DNA of 64,000 nucleotides, from NCBI GenBank assembly GCA_030549205.1, contig JAUKTV010000002.1, positions 2,294,001-2,358,000 on the forward strand, given 5' to 3'. Positions 19,856 through 30,258 of this stretch are shown piece after piece. This DNA comes from Apiosordaria backusii (lineage: Eukaryota; Ascomycota; Sordariomycetes; Sordariales; Lasiosphaeriaceae). A program made the translations under genes and the position numbers. The first letter of the stretch is position 1. Each line of letters starts with the position of its first letter. Below the pieces are notes generated by a model. That model worked only from the letters and a program-made list of their open reading frames with translations, searched no databases and was not told the origin of the DNA.

Positions 19856-21379
19856 TCACCTCATCCACTTCCTCGCCTGATTAACCCCCCAGCAAGGGGA
19901 CTCCGGCAACCCACCTCCCGCTTCACTTCCACTATCAACCCTGTTCATCCTGGGCAAATCCAGCATATCCAAATCCACCACCCCCGGCCCTGCCCATAAT
20001 TCAGTTCCTCCACCTTGACCAGCTTCCAAGTCCCTGTCCCTATCCGCTTTGCTCACCACCGTCCCCTCAGCAGTACTCAATGGGTACAACTTATTTCCCT
20101 CCTCTCTCAGCCTCTTACTTTCAACCTCCTTCTCCCGTTCTTCAATATCGACTTTTTCCTTCTGAACCGCCTCACCCTTCCCCCCGTCACTGTCATTCTC
20201 CAGCTTGACATCACTAGTGCTCTCCCTCCTAAGTGTCCCTCTCATCTTGTGATATAAAGCCGGCATAGCAGGCATACAAGCACAAACAATACTCAGGTTC
20301 GCCTCCAATGCCCCAAGCAATGCAGCAATGCCGGCATATTCAGTAAAGTTGGTCGTCATCCACTCCTCCATATTGTTGTACACCAATCTCGTAATCGACA
20401 CCGCACAAATTCTGTCTCATATTGTCAGCTCTTCACCTATGTCGCCAAGAGACTTATAACAGCAATAGGACAATAAAACTAGGTAGAAACGAAAGAAACT
20501 CACACAATCCCAACCGAAAACAACGCCCACAAACCCACTATTAACAACCCTTTCATTAGCATCATCGGTCTTTGAATCCCCTCCCTCCCTCCCAGCAGCC
20601 TAACTTTCACTTTGAACAGCAACGGAATCGGTGAAACCTACCCTTCCTCCTCCTCCTCATCCCCCTCAACCCCCAAATCACCCCCGACGGCAACGCCAAA
20701 ATCAAACAATCCAATATCGCCCCCACCCCCGTCTGCGCCACATAGAAATTACTCGTCTCGATACAAACATACTCTGTATTCGTCACCTTATCCCAATTTG
20801 CACTAAACGGCCGACACCCCGCCAAACTAACAATGGCAAACGACGCCCCGTAGCCAATGGTTAGGGCCATGAGGATGTAATCGCAAATGACGAACCAGTA
20901 GTACGCTGAGAAGACGGTGAGGAAGTAATCCAGGAGAGAGATTTTGACGAGGGTGACGGCTAGGGAGCCGCAGACGCCGATGGCGATGAATTGCTGGGGG
21001 TGTTAGTACGTTGTTAGGGGGCAGGGACAAGGGGTTGGGGGGAAAGGGGGGGATACCTTGGCGGAGAAGAGGAGTTCATCTGCGGTGACGGTGGAGGAGA
21101 CTTGGCCCACGCCGCCGTGGGTGACGGTGAAGTTTTCTGAGACGACGAGACCGAAGGTGAAGAGCTGGTTGGGTATGTCAGTAAGGGATGTGATATTACG
21201 GAGGTCGGGGGAAGCACCCATGAGGCTATGATGGAATACTCCGACAGTCGCATCTTGGTGCCACGCAAGGATTGCGAGTAAAATCTCAATGCGACGGCCG
21301 TAAAGGAGAGTAGTAACCCAACGCTGTTGACGGCGAGGACCGTGGTTGGGAACGCCATGCGGACATTGTAGGGGGCCAT
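19856..21379 (-). CDS. SAT4-type seven-helix integral membrane protein
   Basis: About 427 residues in five exons: 21379-21218, 21164-21057, 20993-20642, 20609-20504, 20411-19856; the sum is whole codons. Seven hydrophobic helices are visible, with the fungal rhodopsin-like/SAT4 features: a Trp-ended first loop, a long second loop with a Cys, LDCLILALPSGVIWGLRGMRRRRK before the charged loop, then SITRLVY and an extracellular loop ending before the last helix. The long cytoplasmic tail is Lys/Glu-rich with an EKEVESKRLREE coiled segment. Such proteins sit in the plasma membrane, and most have no known ligand. The third intron would be only 32 nt (or 38 nt with another donor/acceptor pair), unusually short. 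Confidence 0.8.
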
Positions 21380-22334
21380 GGCAGAAGCGACGAATTCGCC
21401 TACGGCAGGTCCGGGGCACAAATTTTGCGGTGGTCGTCTAGTTGACAAGGTGGACAATTTCCAGAGATGAACTGATGTTGCTGACTGTTGACCAGAGGAC
21501 TGGCTGCTGAGTGCGTGAAGGCGGCGCACGCCGGTTCATTTCCCATGAGGGAATCAAACTGAATTTCCGTGACAACCGGCACGGTGCCGAAATATTGGGG
21601 CCATGGATGGTTATCTGAGACGTTGCCTGCCCTGAATATCCGATATGCAAAGAGTCTCAGCATCGGCGGGTATTGAGGCTGACCAGCGGTCAGAATTGCT
21701 GCAGTTTGTGCTGCAGGCTGACAATGGTAAGTTCTATGGCAACTGTCAAGCTGTGCCACGTCCATACCGACTCCCGCCGGAAGGCCCGGGAGAGGAAGGG
21801 CCAATGCTGCCCGCACAACGTGGTGGGACGGGCCTCCCCACCTATCTAGGTATCTACTGCATAGGACTCCGGATTGCTGCTTCCAATCCATGAGGATTTC
21901 GTATGACAGCGGAGGTGAACGGACAAACTCGGTGATAGCTGCGCAGGATTGGAGCGTAATCCTGCGGTGCCGGGATCGGGGACGGTTGTTATCAGTTTGT
22001 GGCGGAAGTCTCTCATTGAAATATTTCCTCCGGTCTTTTGTCGATCATAGCTAGTAATTGCCTGTGTGTATTCATGCTTTCCATTGGTCCCCGAAGCACC
22101 CTTCTATCAGTGAAGAGTATTGTAGCTCGTCACGGCTGAGTGATCTGCAGGATCCTAGAGTAATGAGATGCTGAGGATTCCCTGCAGAACCACTATATTT
22201 TGGTGTAACTTGCAATAAAATATCATGGACTCTTGGCAGCTCGAGTGCCTTTTCCAGGAACTACTTCCCTACGACCATTTTCCTGTTCCTTTTCCATGTT
22301 CGAAACAGTAAGGTAACTATGTGCTTTTTGTATC
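21380..22334. other. Intergenic, no gene seen
   Basis: About 950 bp upstream of the SAT4-type gene and downstream of the small secreted protein gene. Open frames overlap here on both strands, but none has splice sites or family features. Confidence 0.4.
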
Positions 22335-22749
22335 CTACCTATCCCAAAATGCAGGTCCCAGAGCGGCCATGGCTCCTGTTTCTCCTGGCATCATGTTGAG
22401 CATTGCCATGGGATTATCTACCGTGGTGGAACACCGAAACGTTGTGATGGTTAATACAGTGAAAACGGTCGTGAAGGTGTAGTCTGTTGTTGTTGCTGTG
22501 ACGGTTGCTGTGCCGCCGGCAGTGCGGTTGAGAACGTCGCGGCAGAAAGTGGTTATCTCGGGGAGGGTTAGGAAGTATCTCGGAAGAGCGGTGCAGAACA
22601 GAGGAATATCTTTGATGTAGGGGGGATCGATGAATGGTTTCAGGGGGAAGGGTCGGCAATAGGTACGGTTCGGCTTCGGCTGCACCATCGGCTAGAGCTT
22701 TGCCGAAAATCGCACTCAGTGCCAGGAGTGAGTGAGAAAGATGCATCAT
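22335..22749 (-). CDS. Small secreted protein, Thr/Val-rich
   Basis: Two exons, 22749-22686 and 22609-22335, joined by an intron with donor GTGCAG and acceptor AAAG (phase 1), give 112 residues in whole codons. The first exon encodes a signal peptide (MMHLSHSLLALSAIFGKALA). The mature part has two Cys in its first half (FCTALP, FCRDVLNRT), a Thr/Val-rich stretch (GGTATVTATTTDY) and a third Cys before the Met-rich C-terminus. Such small Cys- and Thr-containing secreted proteins are common in fungi and often bind the cell wall or act as effectors. There is no match I can name. Without the intron the two halves lie in different frames. Confidence 0.55.
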
Positions 22750-23753
22750 GTTGAGTTAGAATGGATAGTCAGGGCAAGTTGAACACTGGCCAATGGTTTT
22801 GCCAGTTTTTGGGAGGAGAGCCTTTCATCTTGAAGAATCAGACTTGGAAGACTAGAATGACTAGTTGAGTCAAAGTCGTATGGCTGCGCAGACCGTCATC
22901 GGGATGTGGTGGTGAATTCCGGGAGTTCAGTGGTTTTAGTTAACACCATGTTGCTAGATCATCAGATTTAGATCTGAATCACGGTTATCAAGTCAAGTTA
23001 TGAAGATATTCAATCGAAGCTGGTTACCAGGCAGAGGTGAGAAAGTTTTTAGAGCGAGTAAATTTCGCTCAATTACCTACCTTGGATACAGCAAGTCAAA
23101 GGTATAACACAAAGCAAACAAATGACCTGTGAGATTTAAGTATTTTGAATTGCCCCTTTAACGAGAGGTTAATATAAGGTACCTCAAAACATAGTGACAG
23201 GCATTTTATAGATACCTAGTTGCGAGACGTTGAAAGACAGTCGATAGGCCTTCAAATGGCCAATAGGCCCTAAACGCTGTCGGAACATCTGTATTTTGCA
23301 ACCCATATGTGGTGACGCAGGGGAGTCATCAGCGTCTCATTGCAGATACAACAGCCTGGGTTATCATAGCCACGGGATCTTCGGGAGCGGGACACCAACC
23401 TCGATCCTATGTTGCATATGCAAGCTTATGCCTCAGTCGGATGCACGTTCAGCCACATCACATCCCTTCGGTAAACACTTTGGCCAAAGGAAGTGATTTG
23501 TGCAACGTGATAACCCCGATTCCGTTTTGTGAGTGAGAACATACACCGCAGCCCTGCCGGCGGTCCTTTTGCCGAGGATCTGCATGAGCTGAGCTGTTCT
23601 GGGATATCTGTGATACGAGAGTTATGATGGGATTGTGACGACGAACAAGCGGGCCGATGGTGGTAAATCCAGTATAAAAAGTACCTGCTGACGGATCGAC
23701 CGGAAACTGCCACTGGGCATCTCAGATTTCTTTCAAAGTTCGATAGGACCGAT
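22750..23753. other. Intergenic, divergent upstream region
   Basis: About 1 kb between the secreted protein gene (minus) and the methyltransferase gene (plus). An AGGTACCT palindrome is at about 23179. A GTATAAAAAG stretch at 23672-23681, about 80 nt before the methyltransferase ATG, is a good TATA box. Confidence 0.5.
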
Positions 23754-24925
23754 ATGGCGAGCCAGATAAGCCAAGATGAAGCATACATCCTTGGGAGAAG
23801 CTTTTCGGCCAATGCCAGGTCAGTATGGAGCTCATGGAGCCTTCTTGTCCTCTGACTGCTCCAGCTTCTTTGATCAAATGGCTGATCACATCCAATGCTC
23901 TAGGCTCAACCTGCAGTACTTTCTCTGGAAAGACGGAGGGTTCTCGCTTCACCCGAACATCCCAGCAGATGGTGAGGATCTACGGGTCGCGGAGATAGGA
24001 GTGGGCACCGGGTACGGTTTCATCTCAAGTTTCTCTCTTATCTTCCCCTCCTGCCCATACTTCATGTCAGCCATACAGATGACATGCAAGTCACTTATAC
24101 CATGCGGATGTCCATACAGAATCTGGATGGTAGACCTGGCGCGTTATCTCCCGGCTTCGGCAAGGATCGACGGCTTCGATATCGATTTGACGCAGTGCCC
24201 CCCAAAAGAATGGCTACCACCGAATGTATCAGTCCACAATCTAGACTGTTTGGCGACCCTGCCGGATCACCTACTCGGAAAATATGACATTGTTCATATC
24301 CAGTTGTTTCATCTGGCTGTCCACAACAACGACCCCGCCCCAATCATTCAAAATTTGGTCAAGTTATTGAGTACGTGCCGCGGTTCTTTTGCTCCAGTTA
24401 TTCGAGCGCCGAGGCCATTTGTAGAGCTGATCCTCCCTTTTGCAGAACCTGGCGGGTGGATTTCTTGGGGAGAGATTGATTACAGCAAATGGAAGACTGT
24501 CCGGACTGAGGAGGGAGAGGATATCGAGGATAATCTGACCCTCCTGCTAGAGATGATTGGGACATTGGGCGGCACGAAGCCAAACTGGACAACTGACGAG
24601 TGAGTTTATCTTCCTTCCGCAAATATCAGCCCAAACATTGCTTATGGCTTTCAGTTGGCCAACCAGACTTCCCGACTTTTTCAAAGAAAATGGCTTGGTG
24701 AACATTGCAACAGATAATCGCCCGTTCCCCTTGGAGCTACTGCCCTTTCAACTGGACACGGCCTTGATGGCCTCAGAGGAAGTCAGTTACAAGGTTTTGG
24801 ACCGCATGGAAGGTGACTTGGGTAGCCGCTGCCGAGAGCTGATCAGCCAAGTGTTTCGGGACAGGCAAAAGTTGGCGTACAATGTCGGACGCCTCACTGT
24901 GATTGGGCAGAGACCGGGACAATGA
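23754..24925 (+). CDS. LaeA-like SAM-dependent methyltransferase
   Basis: 282 residues from five exons: 23754-23818, 23904-24011, 24120-24370, 24446-24599, 24655-24925; all phases agree. The start MASQISQDEAYILGRSFSA followed by RLNLQYFLW is typical of the fungal LaeA/UmtA-like group. The SAM site is AEIGVGTGIWMVDLAR (motif I, interrupted by intron 2), followed by GFDIDLTQCPP (acidic loop), HNLDCLA, YDIVHIQLFHLAV and LLKPGGWISWGEID. The C-terminal half ends with a GRLTVIGQRPGQ strand. Members act either as global secondary-metabolism regulators or as small-molecule tailoring enzymes; the location beside a cyclase and a P450 favours tailoring. The TATA box lies about 80 nt upstream. Convergent with the hydrolase gene, with an 80-bp gap. 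Confidence 0.85.
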
Positions 24926-25004
24926 GGCAACGCTCCTAGCGCAGGATAAATCCAACAGAGTTTGATTGAAACTAGTTATGTAGCCATTGGTGTCTGTCGT
25001 TCTT

Positions 25005-25778
25005 TTACTCAAGCTGAAGCGGCCTGCCTGCTTCTTCAATGAGCGTTTGTGCAGTCCACTCGGGGCGACTGATAAATGGTGAGTGTCCGGTTTCGACTTT
25101 GATGAGCTTATCAATTTTATGTGGGCCGCTGGCTTTTGCTGAGTCAACTAGGTACTGTGCCGCAACGACGGTGGTCGGCCTGTCGCCAGTGGTAAGGATG
25201 TAGGTCGTCGGGATGTGACGCCAGGCAGCATGGGTGGTAGTACTCCAGAAGGCCCCTAAGCTCTGTGGGCGAAGTTCCTTGGCCAACTCGGCAACAGTGT
25301 CATCGTCCAGGTCTTGATAGAACATGCCCTTCACATCCTCCGGTTTGACCGTAACGGTGCCATCGTTGAGGCTACTAACCATCTCAGGCAGCATGTTGTC
25401 GCGTGTGCCTTCAGGCGAGTGCTGGAAACCTTCTGGCACGATGAAAGCGGTCATGTAGACAAGTCTGACAACCCCGCCTCTCAGCCCCTGCGAGATGCAT
25501 GTCTCCTTGTCTAGCCCTTCTAGGGCAGTCCCGCCAGTCATACCGCTGAAGCTGTGTGTGACCACTACCACGTCATTCTCCTTGACAAGCGCTGAAACCG
25601 TCTGACGGATCAATTCGACATCCTTGGACCAGTCCGGCGTAGGTGGTGTGGAGCCCGAGGAAGGCAGCGCGGGAGCAACGGCCTCGTAGCCCGCCTTCTC
25701 GAGCTCAGCAATGACACGACCCCAACAGCTCGGGCTGTGCCACGCACCATGGAGAAGGACGAAAACGGGCTTGGCCAT
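25005..25778 (-). CDS. Alpha/beta hydrolase
   Basis: Intronless, 257 residues, full length for the family. Begins MAKPVFVLLHGAWHSPSCW, the oxyanion HG motif of the alpha/beta fold. The nucleophile elbow reads VVVTHSFSG: Ser is present, but the usual GxSxG glycines are replaced by Thr and Ser. The acid is likely in TTGDRPT, and the catalytic His in TGHSPFISRPEW near the C-terminus. These small cytosolic enzymes act as esterases, lactonases or hydrolases on small molecules. The gene lies between the methyltransferase and the UbiA-like gene, facing the former across 80 bp, so it may serve the same pathway; its real substrate is unknown. Confidence 0.85.
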   Translation of the reverse strand: MAKPVFVLLHGAWHSPSCWGRVIAELEKAGYEAVAPALPSSGSTPPTPDWSKDVELIRQTVSALVKENDVVVVTHSFSGMTGGTALEGLDKETCISQGLRGGVVRLVYMTAFIVPEGFQHSPEGTRDNMLPEMVSSLNDGTVTVKPEDVKGMFYQDLDDDTVAELAKELRPQSLGAFWSTTTHAAWRHIPTTYILTTGDRPTTVVAAQYLVDSAKASGPHKIDKLIKVETGHSPFISRPEWTAQTLIEEAGRPLQLE

Positions 25779-26483
25779 ATTGACGGAGTCTAGGCAGAGG
25801 ATGCAGAGCGGCGGATCACAGGATGAGTGGCTTTGGAAAACGGCGCGGAGGATGAAGCGAGGATAAGACGGGAGTTAAACAGGGAAATATTCGCCGGCGT
25901 AGTTGGAGCTGTGTTGGAGTGGTCGTAAGTCAGCAATGACACACCCATGCTCATATCCAATGTCCATCCAAGTTGGCGGCGGAGGTGGCGTGGCCACCAA
26001 ATATGAGAGCTACAGGAGCTGGGAACGGGGCCGATGCGGCGCTCATGTGCCGGGTCTTGGACCGGACCCGGGAGTCCTTTTGTACCGATCCTCCCGGACG
26101 TGCCTGGAAGGTCAGATTCTACGCCACACATGCAGCGGATCAGATAACGGCGAGGGGGTCGGAACTCGGGTCGTAGAATACTTGAGGTGATATATTCGAG
26201 CTCTGACCTCTTGGTTCACGATGCCAGGCCAATCGGGCTCACATAATGTTGTTGGAGATATGGTGTTCATCATGCTGAATCAGCGTAGGCTTGGGTCACA
26301 GTAACGATATGTTTTGAATCAGAAAAACGTACGTAATTTCTCAACCTCGAAGGAAGTTTGAGCAGATTCTATCAGAGAAGGAACAGACATGCAGGCGGCA
26401 CGGAATATCTCTCAGATGCCCCCGCCCTTCCATCCCGTCTTTGTTTGTGCGTCAGCCAACAGCTCAACCCTCACCAAGATCTT
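25779..26483. other. Intergenic, no gene seen
   Basis: Upstream region of the hydrolase and downstream region of the UbiA-like gene. No coding or RNA feature could be supported. Confidence 0.45.
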
Positions 26484-27601
26484 TCACCGCCCAGTTGCAA
26501 AGAGCAAAGGCAGAGTGTACAGACACGCCATCCACAGATTCCATAACTGAAAGGTCCGCTTATCCGCTTCGATGCTACGCCGTCTCAGCGTCCTGCATGC
26601 AATCAAAAGGCCCAAGCATGCAACCACCACATGTGCGCCGGCACTGACACGCCAAAACCAGGGGCAGATGGTCGACCACGCAACCATGGGGACCGCAATT
26701 GTCCACCGAGCCGGTCCGTCCCCGAGAGCCAGCGGCATCGACTTCCTGCCCCTCATGCTATCCCCGACCTGATCCGCCATGTCCTGGGTTTGAACAGTCG
26801 AGAAAACGATCCCACCAATCATGGCAAGCCATTTGACCATCGTCTGGCTTTGCTCTCCAAAAAATGACAATGGCGAGTCCATTGCTACCTCCAATGCTCC
26901 GGAAGCGAAGCAGCAGAATCCCAAGGCGTTGATAACGTTCCGGCTCACCCAGCTCCAGTCCCCGAGATTGAGGTCGTTGTACCCATATCCGAGCACCATC
27001 AAAGCCAAACACTGCCGAGTGCCCCCCAGCCACAGACTTGTGAAAAGGGCCAGGGGATACAGGAACAGCATGAGTGTCTTGGCTTGTCCTTCTGTCATTC
27101 GTCCTGAGGGCATTGTTCGCCACGGTTTGTTGTGCCGATCTTCGAGTATGGCTTCAGGTTGGCGCTGATTATCGATGGCAAAGGGGAGCAGGTTGATCCA
27201 GACCCAAAAGACAGCCGAAGGCACCCTCACCAAGACCTCGAGCCAGTCTTTTGAGAATGCAATGGCATTGATTATCCCGAATGCTGACTGGGGAATGACA
27301 ATCGTCTTCAGGTCACTGCGGGTGAAAAGCCATATGGAATAGGCATGGAAAACGCCACAACCAATGAGCCTCTGCAACCGATGGATCACCTTGGACATCT
27401 GTCCCATGGTTAGCGATTGGCCTGCAGCAATGACTCCCATGGTATTGGCGCACTCTTACCTGGCCATCCAACAGTTCGGAATACATGATATCTCAAAGTT
27501 CTATCTTTCTGATCGCTGTGCTTGAAGAGACCGCGCTTGCTTTCTGACCTCCGTGGACAGGCAAACGAGTCCCCTTTGATCTTATCTGTTTCTTTACTCA
27601 T
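26484..27601 (-). CDS. UbiA-fold enzyme, terpene-cyclase-like fungal branch
   Basis: Integral membrane protein with about eight hydrophobic helices. After SIWLFTRSDLKTIVIPQSAF comes the first acidic region, IDNQRQ...LEDRHNKPWRTMPSGRMT, and later DMADQVGDSMRGRKSMPL, the second one. These match the fungal UbiA branch that includes membrane-bound sesquiterpene cyclases such as the fumagillin beta-trans-bergamotene synthase, rather than classic quinone prenyltransferases. It would use a prenyl diphosphate with Mg. The main exon is open from an ATG at 27440. An upstream exon 27601-27460 (MSKETDKIKG start), joined through a 38-nt GTAAGA...CAG intron, keeps the frame (exon 2 from 27421) and is preferred, though the intron is short. 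It faces a P450 across a shared 440-bp upstream region. Confidence 0.75.
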
Positions 27602-28039
27602 CTCTCATTCGGCGGCCTTGTCAGTACAAAAGCCCCGTCGGCATATTTCGCTCGGACGGCCTCTCGCCTTCCTTCACATCCGCAACTCCGTCCGAGTTAC
27701 ACTTATCTCCCGAAATAACATCACCACTGTGCCACCGCCAAGAACGTTTTCTGCACATCGAGTCACAAAGGTGTGTTGAAATAGGCGAGTTCGGAGAACG
27801 GATCCGAAAACCTACATTGGTCCCGTCCATCATCCATACTTCAGTCCGCATTTCGCGCCGGCACCAGGCAGCCAGGGATGTTCAGGTGATGTTGAGTAGG
27901 GCTGATTACAGGCCCTTGATATCTCAGACTATCCCACCCCACCCTCTAGCTTTCCTCTCTGTCTCTTCACCCCTTCTGTATGGGCAGGCGCACGCTTGGT
28001 CTTGTCTCTCAGTAGTATCCAACATCCACCGCCGTAGCC
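27602..28039. promoter_or_regulatory. Bidirectional upstream region, UbiA-like gene and P450
   Basis: 438 bp separate the two divergent start codons. The sequence is CT-rich on the plus strand toward the P450 start, as in many fungal leaders. No clear TATA box or known operator could be placed. Shared control of both genes is inferred from geometry only. Confidence 0.45.
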
Positions 28040-29698
28040 ATGGGCCTCCTATCAAGCTTTCCCACAAGCCTCCTTTACCCACTCGCTACCCTCCTTTACC
28101 CACTCGCTACCCTCCTAGGCATCATCTCCCACCTTACCATCTTCATCAGGGGAGAATGGCACATGCAAGCCCCAACCATCTTCAGGGTTTATTCCCTCCT
28201 TACCACCCTCATCTTCATAATCTCTCATCACTACCAACCTAACCCCTTTCAAACCGCCTTTCTCATCTCCACCTCCTACAGCCTAGGCCTCTTCACCAGC
28301 ATAACCATTTACCGCCTCTACTTCCACCGCCTCCGCGCATTTCCCGGTCCCAAACTAGCAGCTATCACGAAATTTTGGCACGTTTGGCAGTGCCGCCACG
28401 GGAAAAACCACCTCGTTATTGAGGAGCTCAGGCAAAAATACGGAAATATCATCCGAACCGGCCCAGAAGAACTAACGATCATCGACCCCTCCGTGCCCCT
28501 TACTATCGACGGCCCCAAAAGCAACTGTACCAAGGCGGTCTGGTATGACTTTCTCCTGCCAGAAATAGCCTTAAACACCACCCGCAATATTGCCGAGCAT
28601 GACCACAGAAGAAAAGTGTGGGATCTGGGGTTCAGCTCCCAAGCAATGGTCCAGTATGAAGAGCGAGTTCGGCATCATGCTGAAATCCTTGCTGAAAGGA
28701 TTGAAGGGCTAGCAAAAGAGGGGAAGCCAGTGAATGTCAGTAATTGGTTTTATTTCTTCACGTTTGACGTCATGGGGGAGTTTGCGTTTGGTCAGGGGTT
28801 TGAGATGCTCCAAACGGAGAAGTGGCACTGGGCGGTGCGGTTGCTGCGCCGGGCAATGTCGTTGCTTGGACCGTTTAGTGCTGTTCCGTGGTTGGCGCAG
28901 ATGGCGTTTTATGTTGTGCCTTGGATGTGGATTGTGAGGGATTGGTTGGGGATGATGGAGTGGTGTAAGGAGAGGATGGGGGAGCGGATTGAGAGACATG
29001 GGAGGGGGACGGAGAGGAGGGATGTGGCTCATTGGTTGATTGAATATTCGCTGAAAAGGGGGAGTTTGGAGAGGGATAGGGAGTGGTTGAATGGGGATGC
29101 GGTTACGGTTGTGATTGCGGGGAGTGATACTATTGCTCCGACGTTGGTATTTGCTTTTTATGAGCTGGCGAGGGATAGGGGTTTGCAAGATAGGTTGAGA
29201 GAGGAGTTGGAGAAGGTGGATATTTATGATAAGGGGAAATTGGCGAAGGTAGGGCTGTTGACGGGGGTTATTAAGGAGACGCTGAGGCTTTGGCCGGCTG
29301 TACCTACTGGGGGTTACAGGCAGACGCCTGATGGGGGATTAGAGATTGCGGGGGCCTGGGTGCCCGGAGGTGTTACGGTTGTGTCGCCGAGGTGGAGTTT
29401 AGGGAGGTTGGAAGAGGCGTATGAGAGGGCGGATGAGTGGATTCCGGAACGGTGGACGACAAGGCCGGAGATGGTGAGGGATGGGAGGGGGTTTGCGCCG
29501 TTTAGTCAGGGAAGGTTTAATTGTGTTGGAAAGGCTTTGGCTATGAGTGAGATGAGGTTTGTGATTGCGCTGTTGGTGAAGAGGTTTGAGGTCGGATTTT
29601 GGGGGCATGAAAGAGGAGAGAGGTTGGTAGGGGAGTTGAGGGATCAGTTTACGGCTTCGCCGGGGAGGTTGGAGTTGAAGTTTAGGGTGAGGGGGTGA
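28040..29698 (+). CDS. Cytochrome P450 monooxygenase
   Basis: Intronless, 552 residues. The N-terminus has two or three membrane helices, then a Pro-rich RAFPGPKLAAITKFW entry. Core motifs in order are the I-helix AGSDTIAPT, KETLRLWP (ExxR), the RWTTRPE region, and the haem loop FAPFSQGRFNCVGKALA with the axial Cys. All key residues are present. Long multi-helix N-termini like this occur in several fungal secondary-metabolism P450s. It would hydroxylate or oxidise a hydrophobic substrate at the ER, probably the product of the neighbouring UbiA-fold enzyme. A perfect 21-bp tandem repeat at 28070-28111 duplicates LLYPLAT in the membrane anchor. Base composition switches inside the gene from C-rich to G/T-rich near 28750. 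Confidence 0.9.
   Translation: MGLLSSFPTSLLYPLATLLYPLATLLGIISHLTIFIRGEWHMQAPTIFRVYSLLTTLIFIISHHYQPNPFQTAFLISTSYSLGLFTSITIYRLYFHRLRAFPGPKLAAITKFWHVWQCRHGKNHLVIEELRQKYGNIIRTGPEELTIIDPSVPLTIDGPKSNCTKAVWYDFLLPEIALNTTRNIAEHDHRRKVWDLGFSSQAMVQYEERVRHHAEILAERIEGLAKEGKPVNVSNWFYFFTFDVMGEFAFGQGFEMLQTEKWHWAVRLLRRAMSLLGPFSAVPWLAQMAFYVVPWMWIVRDWLGMMEWCKERMGERIERHGRGTERRDVAHWLIEYSLKRGSLERDREWLNGDAVTVVIAGSDTIAPTLVFAFYELARDRGLQDRLREELEKVDIYDKGKLAKVGLLTGVIKETLRLWPAVPTGGYRQTPDGGLEIAGAWVPGGVTVVSPRWSLGRLEEAYERADEWIPERWTTRPEMVRDGRGFAPFSQGRFNCVGKALAMSEMRFVIALLVKRFEVGFWGHERGERLVGELRDQFTASPGRLELKFRVRG
28070..28111. repeat. 21-bp tandem duplication in P450 anchor
   Basis: CTCCTTTACCCACTCGCTACC occurs twice back to back at 28070-28090 and 28091-28111, keeping the frame and duplicating seven residues in the first membrane helix. 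Confidence 0.9.
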
Positions 29699-30258
29699 TT
29701 GTATTGTCGTAGCAGTATTGATTGTCCTGTTGCAAAACAGCACTTGTTCCGTCTGCCAGTCTGTGCAGCCAGAAGACGCATGTCAGCCAGCATCGACATC
29801 TGAGATCCTCACATCCACATTTCGTTATATATATAATCTTGCCATGAGCCACCGAGCGCTGCCTTGAAAATTGTCAGAAGATATCTCCATGATGTACATT
29901 TCGCTCAATAACATTTCGTCACCGCTGTACCCCTTCCAGAAAAGGAAGTTCACTTACACAGCCTGCATTGTCGATCAGGGTTAGGGGTCATACCCTCCTC
30001 ATGAAACCCCCACTCTGAACCTCGCTAAAATTAATTCAACATCCCACCTGTCAAACGCGTCTTCCCGCCTGTCCACGTGTCTGTCAAAGATAACCTTAAT
30101 TATTTTCGTATCCACCGTGACATCACCCCAACGAACCCTCTACCCTCACTTGAACCCGTCATTCTTAGACCCGTCGTATCTTGTAATTGTTTTGCTTACG
30201 AGTGTATCCCAACGAAAACGCGCCACGAGAGCAAAAAGTGACAGCCACAAACAGAAAG
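29699..30258. other. Intergenic, no gene seen
   Basis: Downstream of the P450 and upstream of the Dcc1-like gene. A TATATATATAA stretch occurs at 29825-29835. No coding or RNA feature is supported. Confidence 0.45.
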
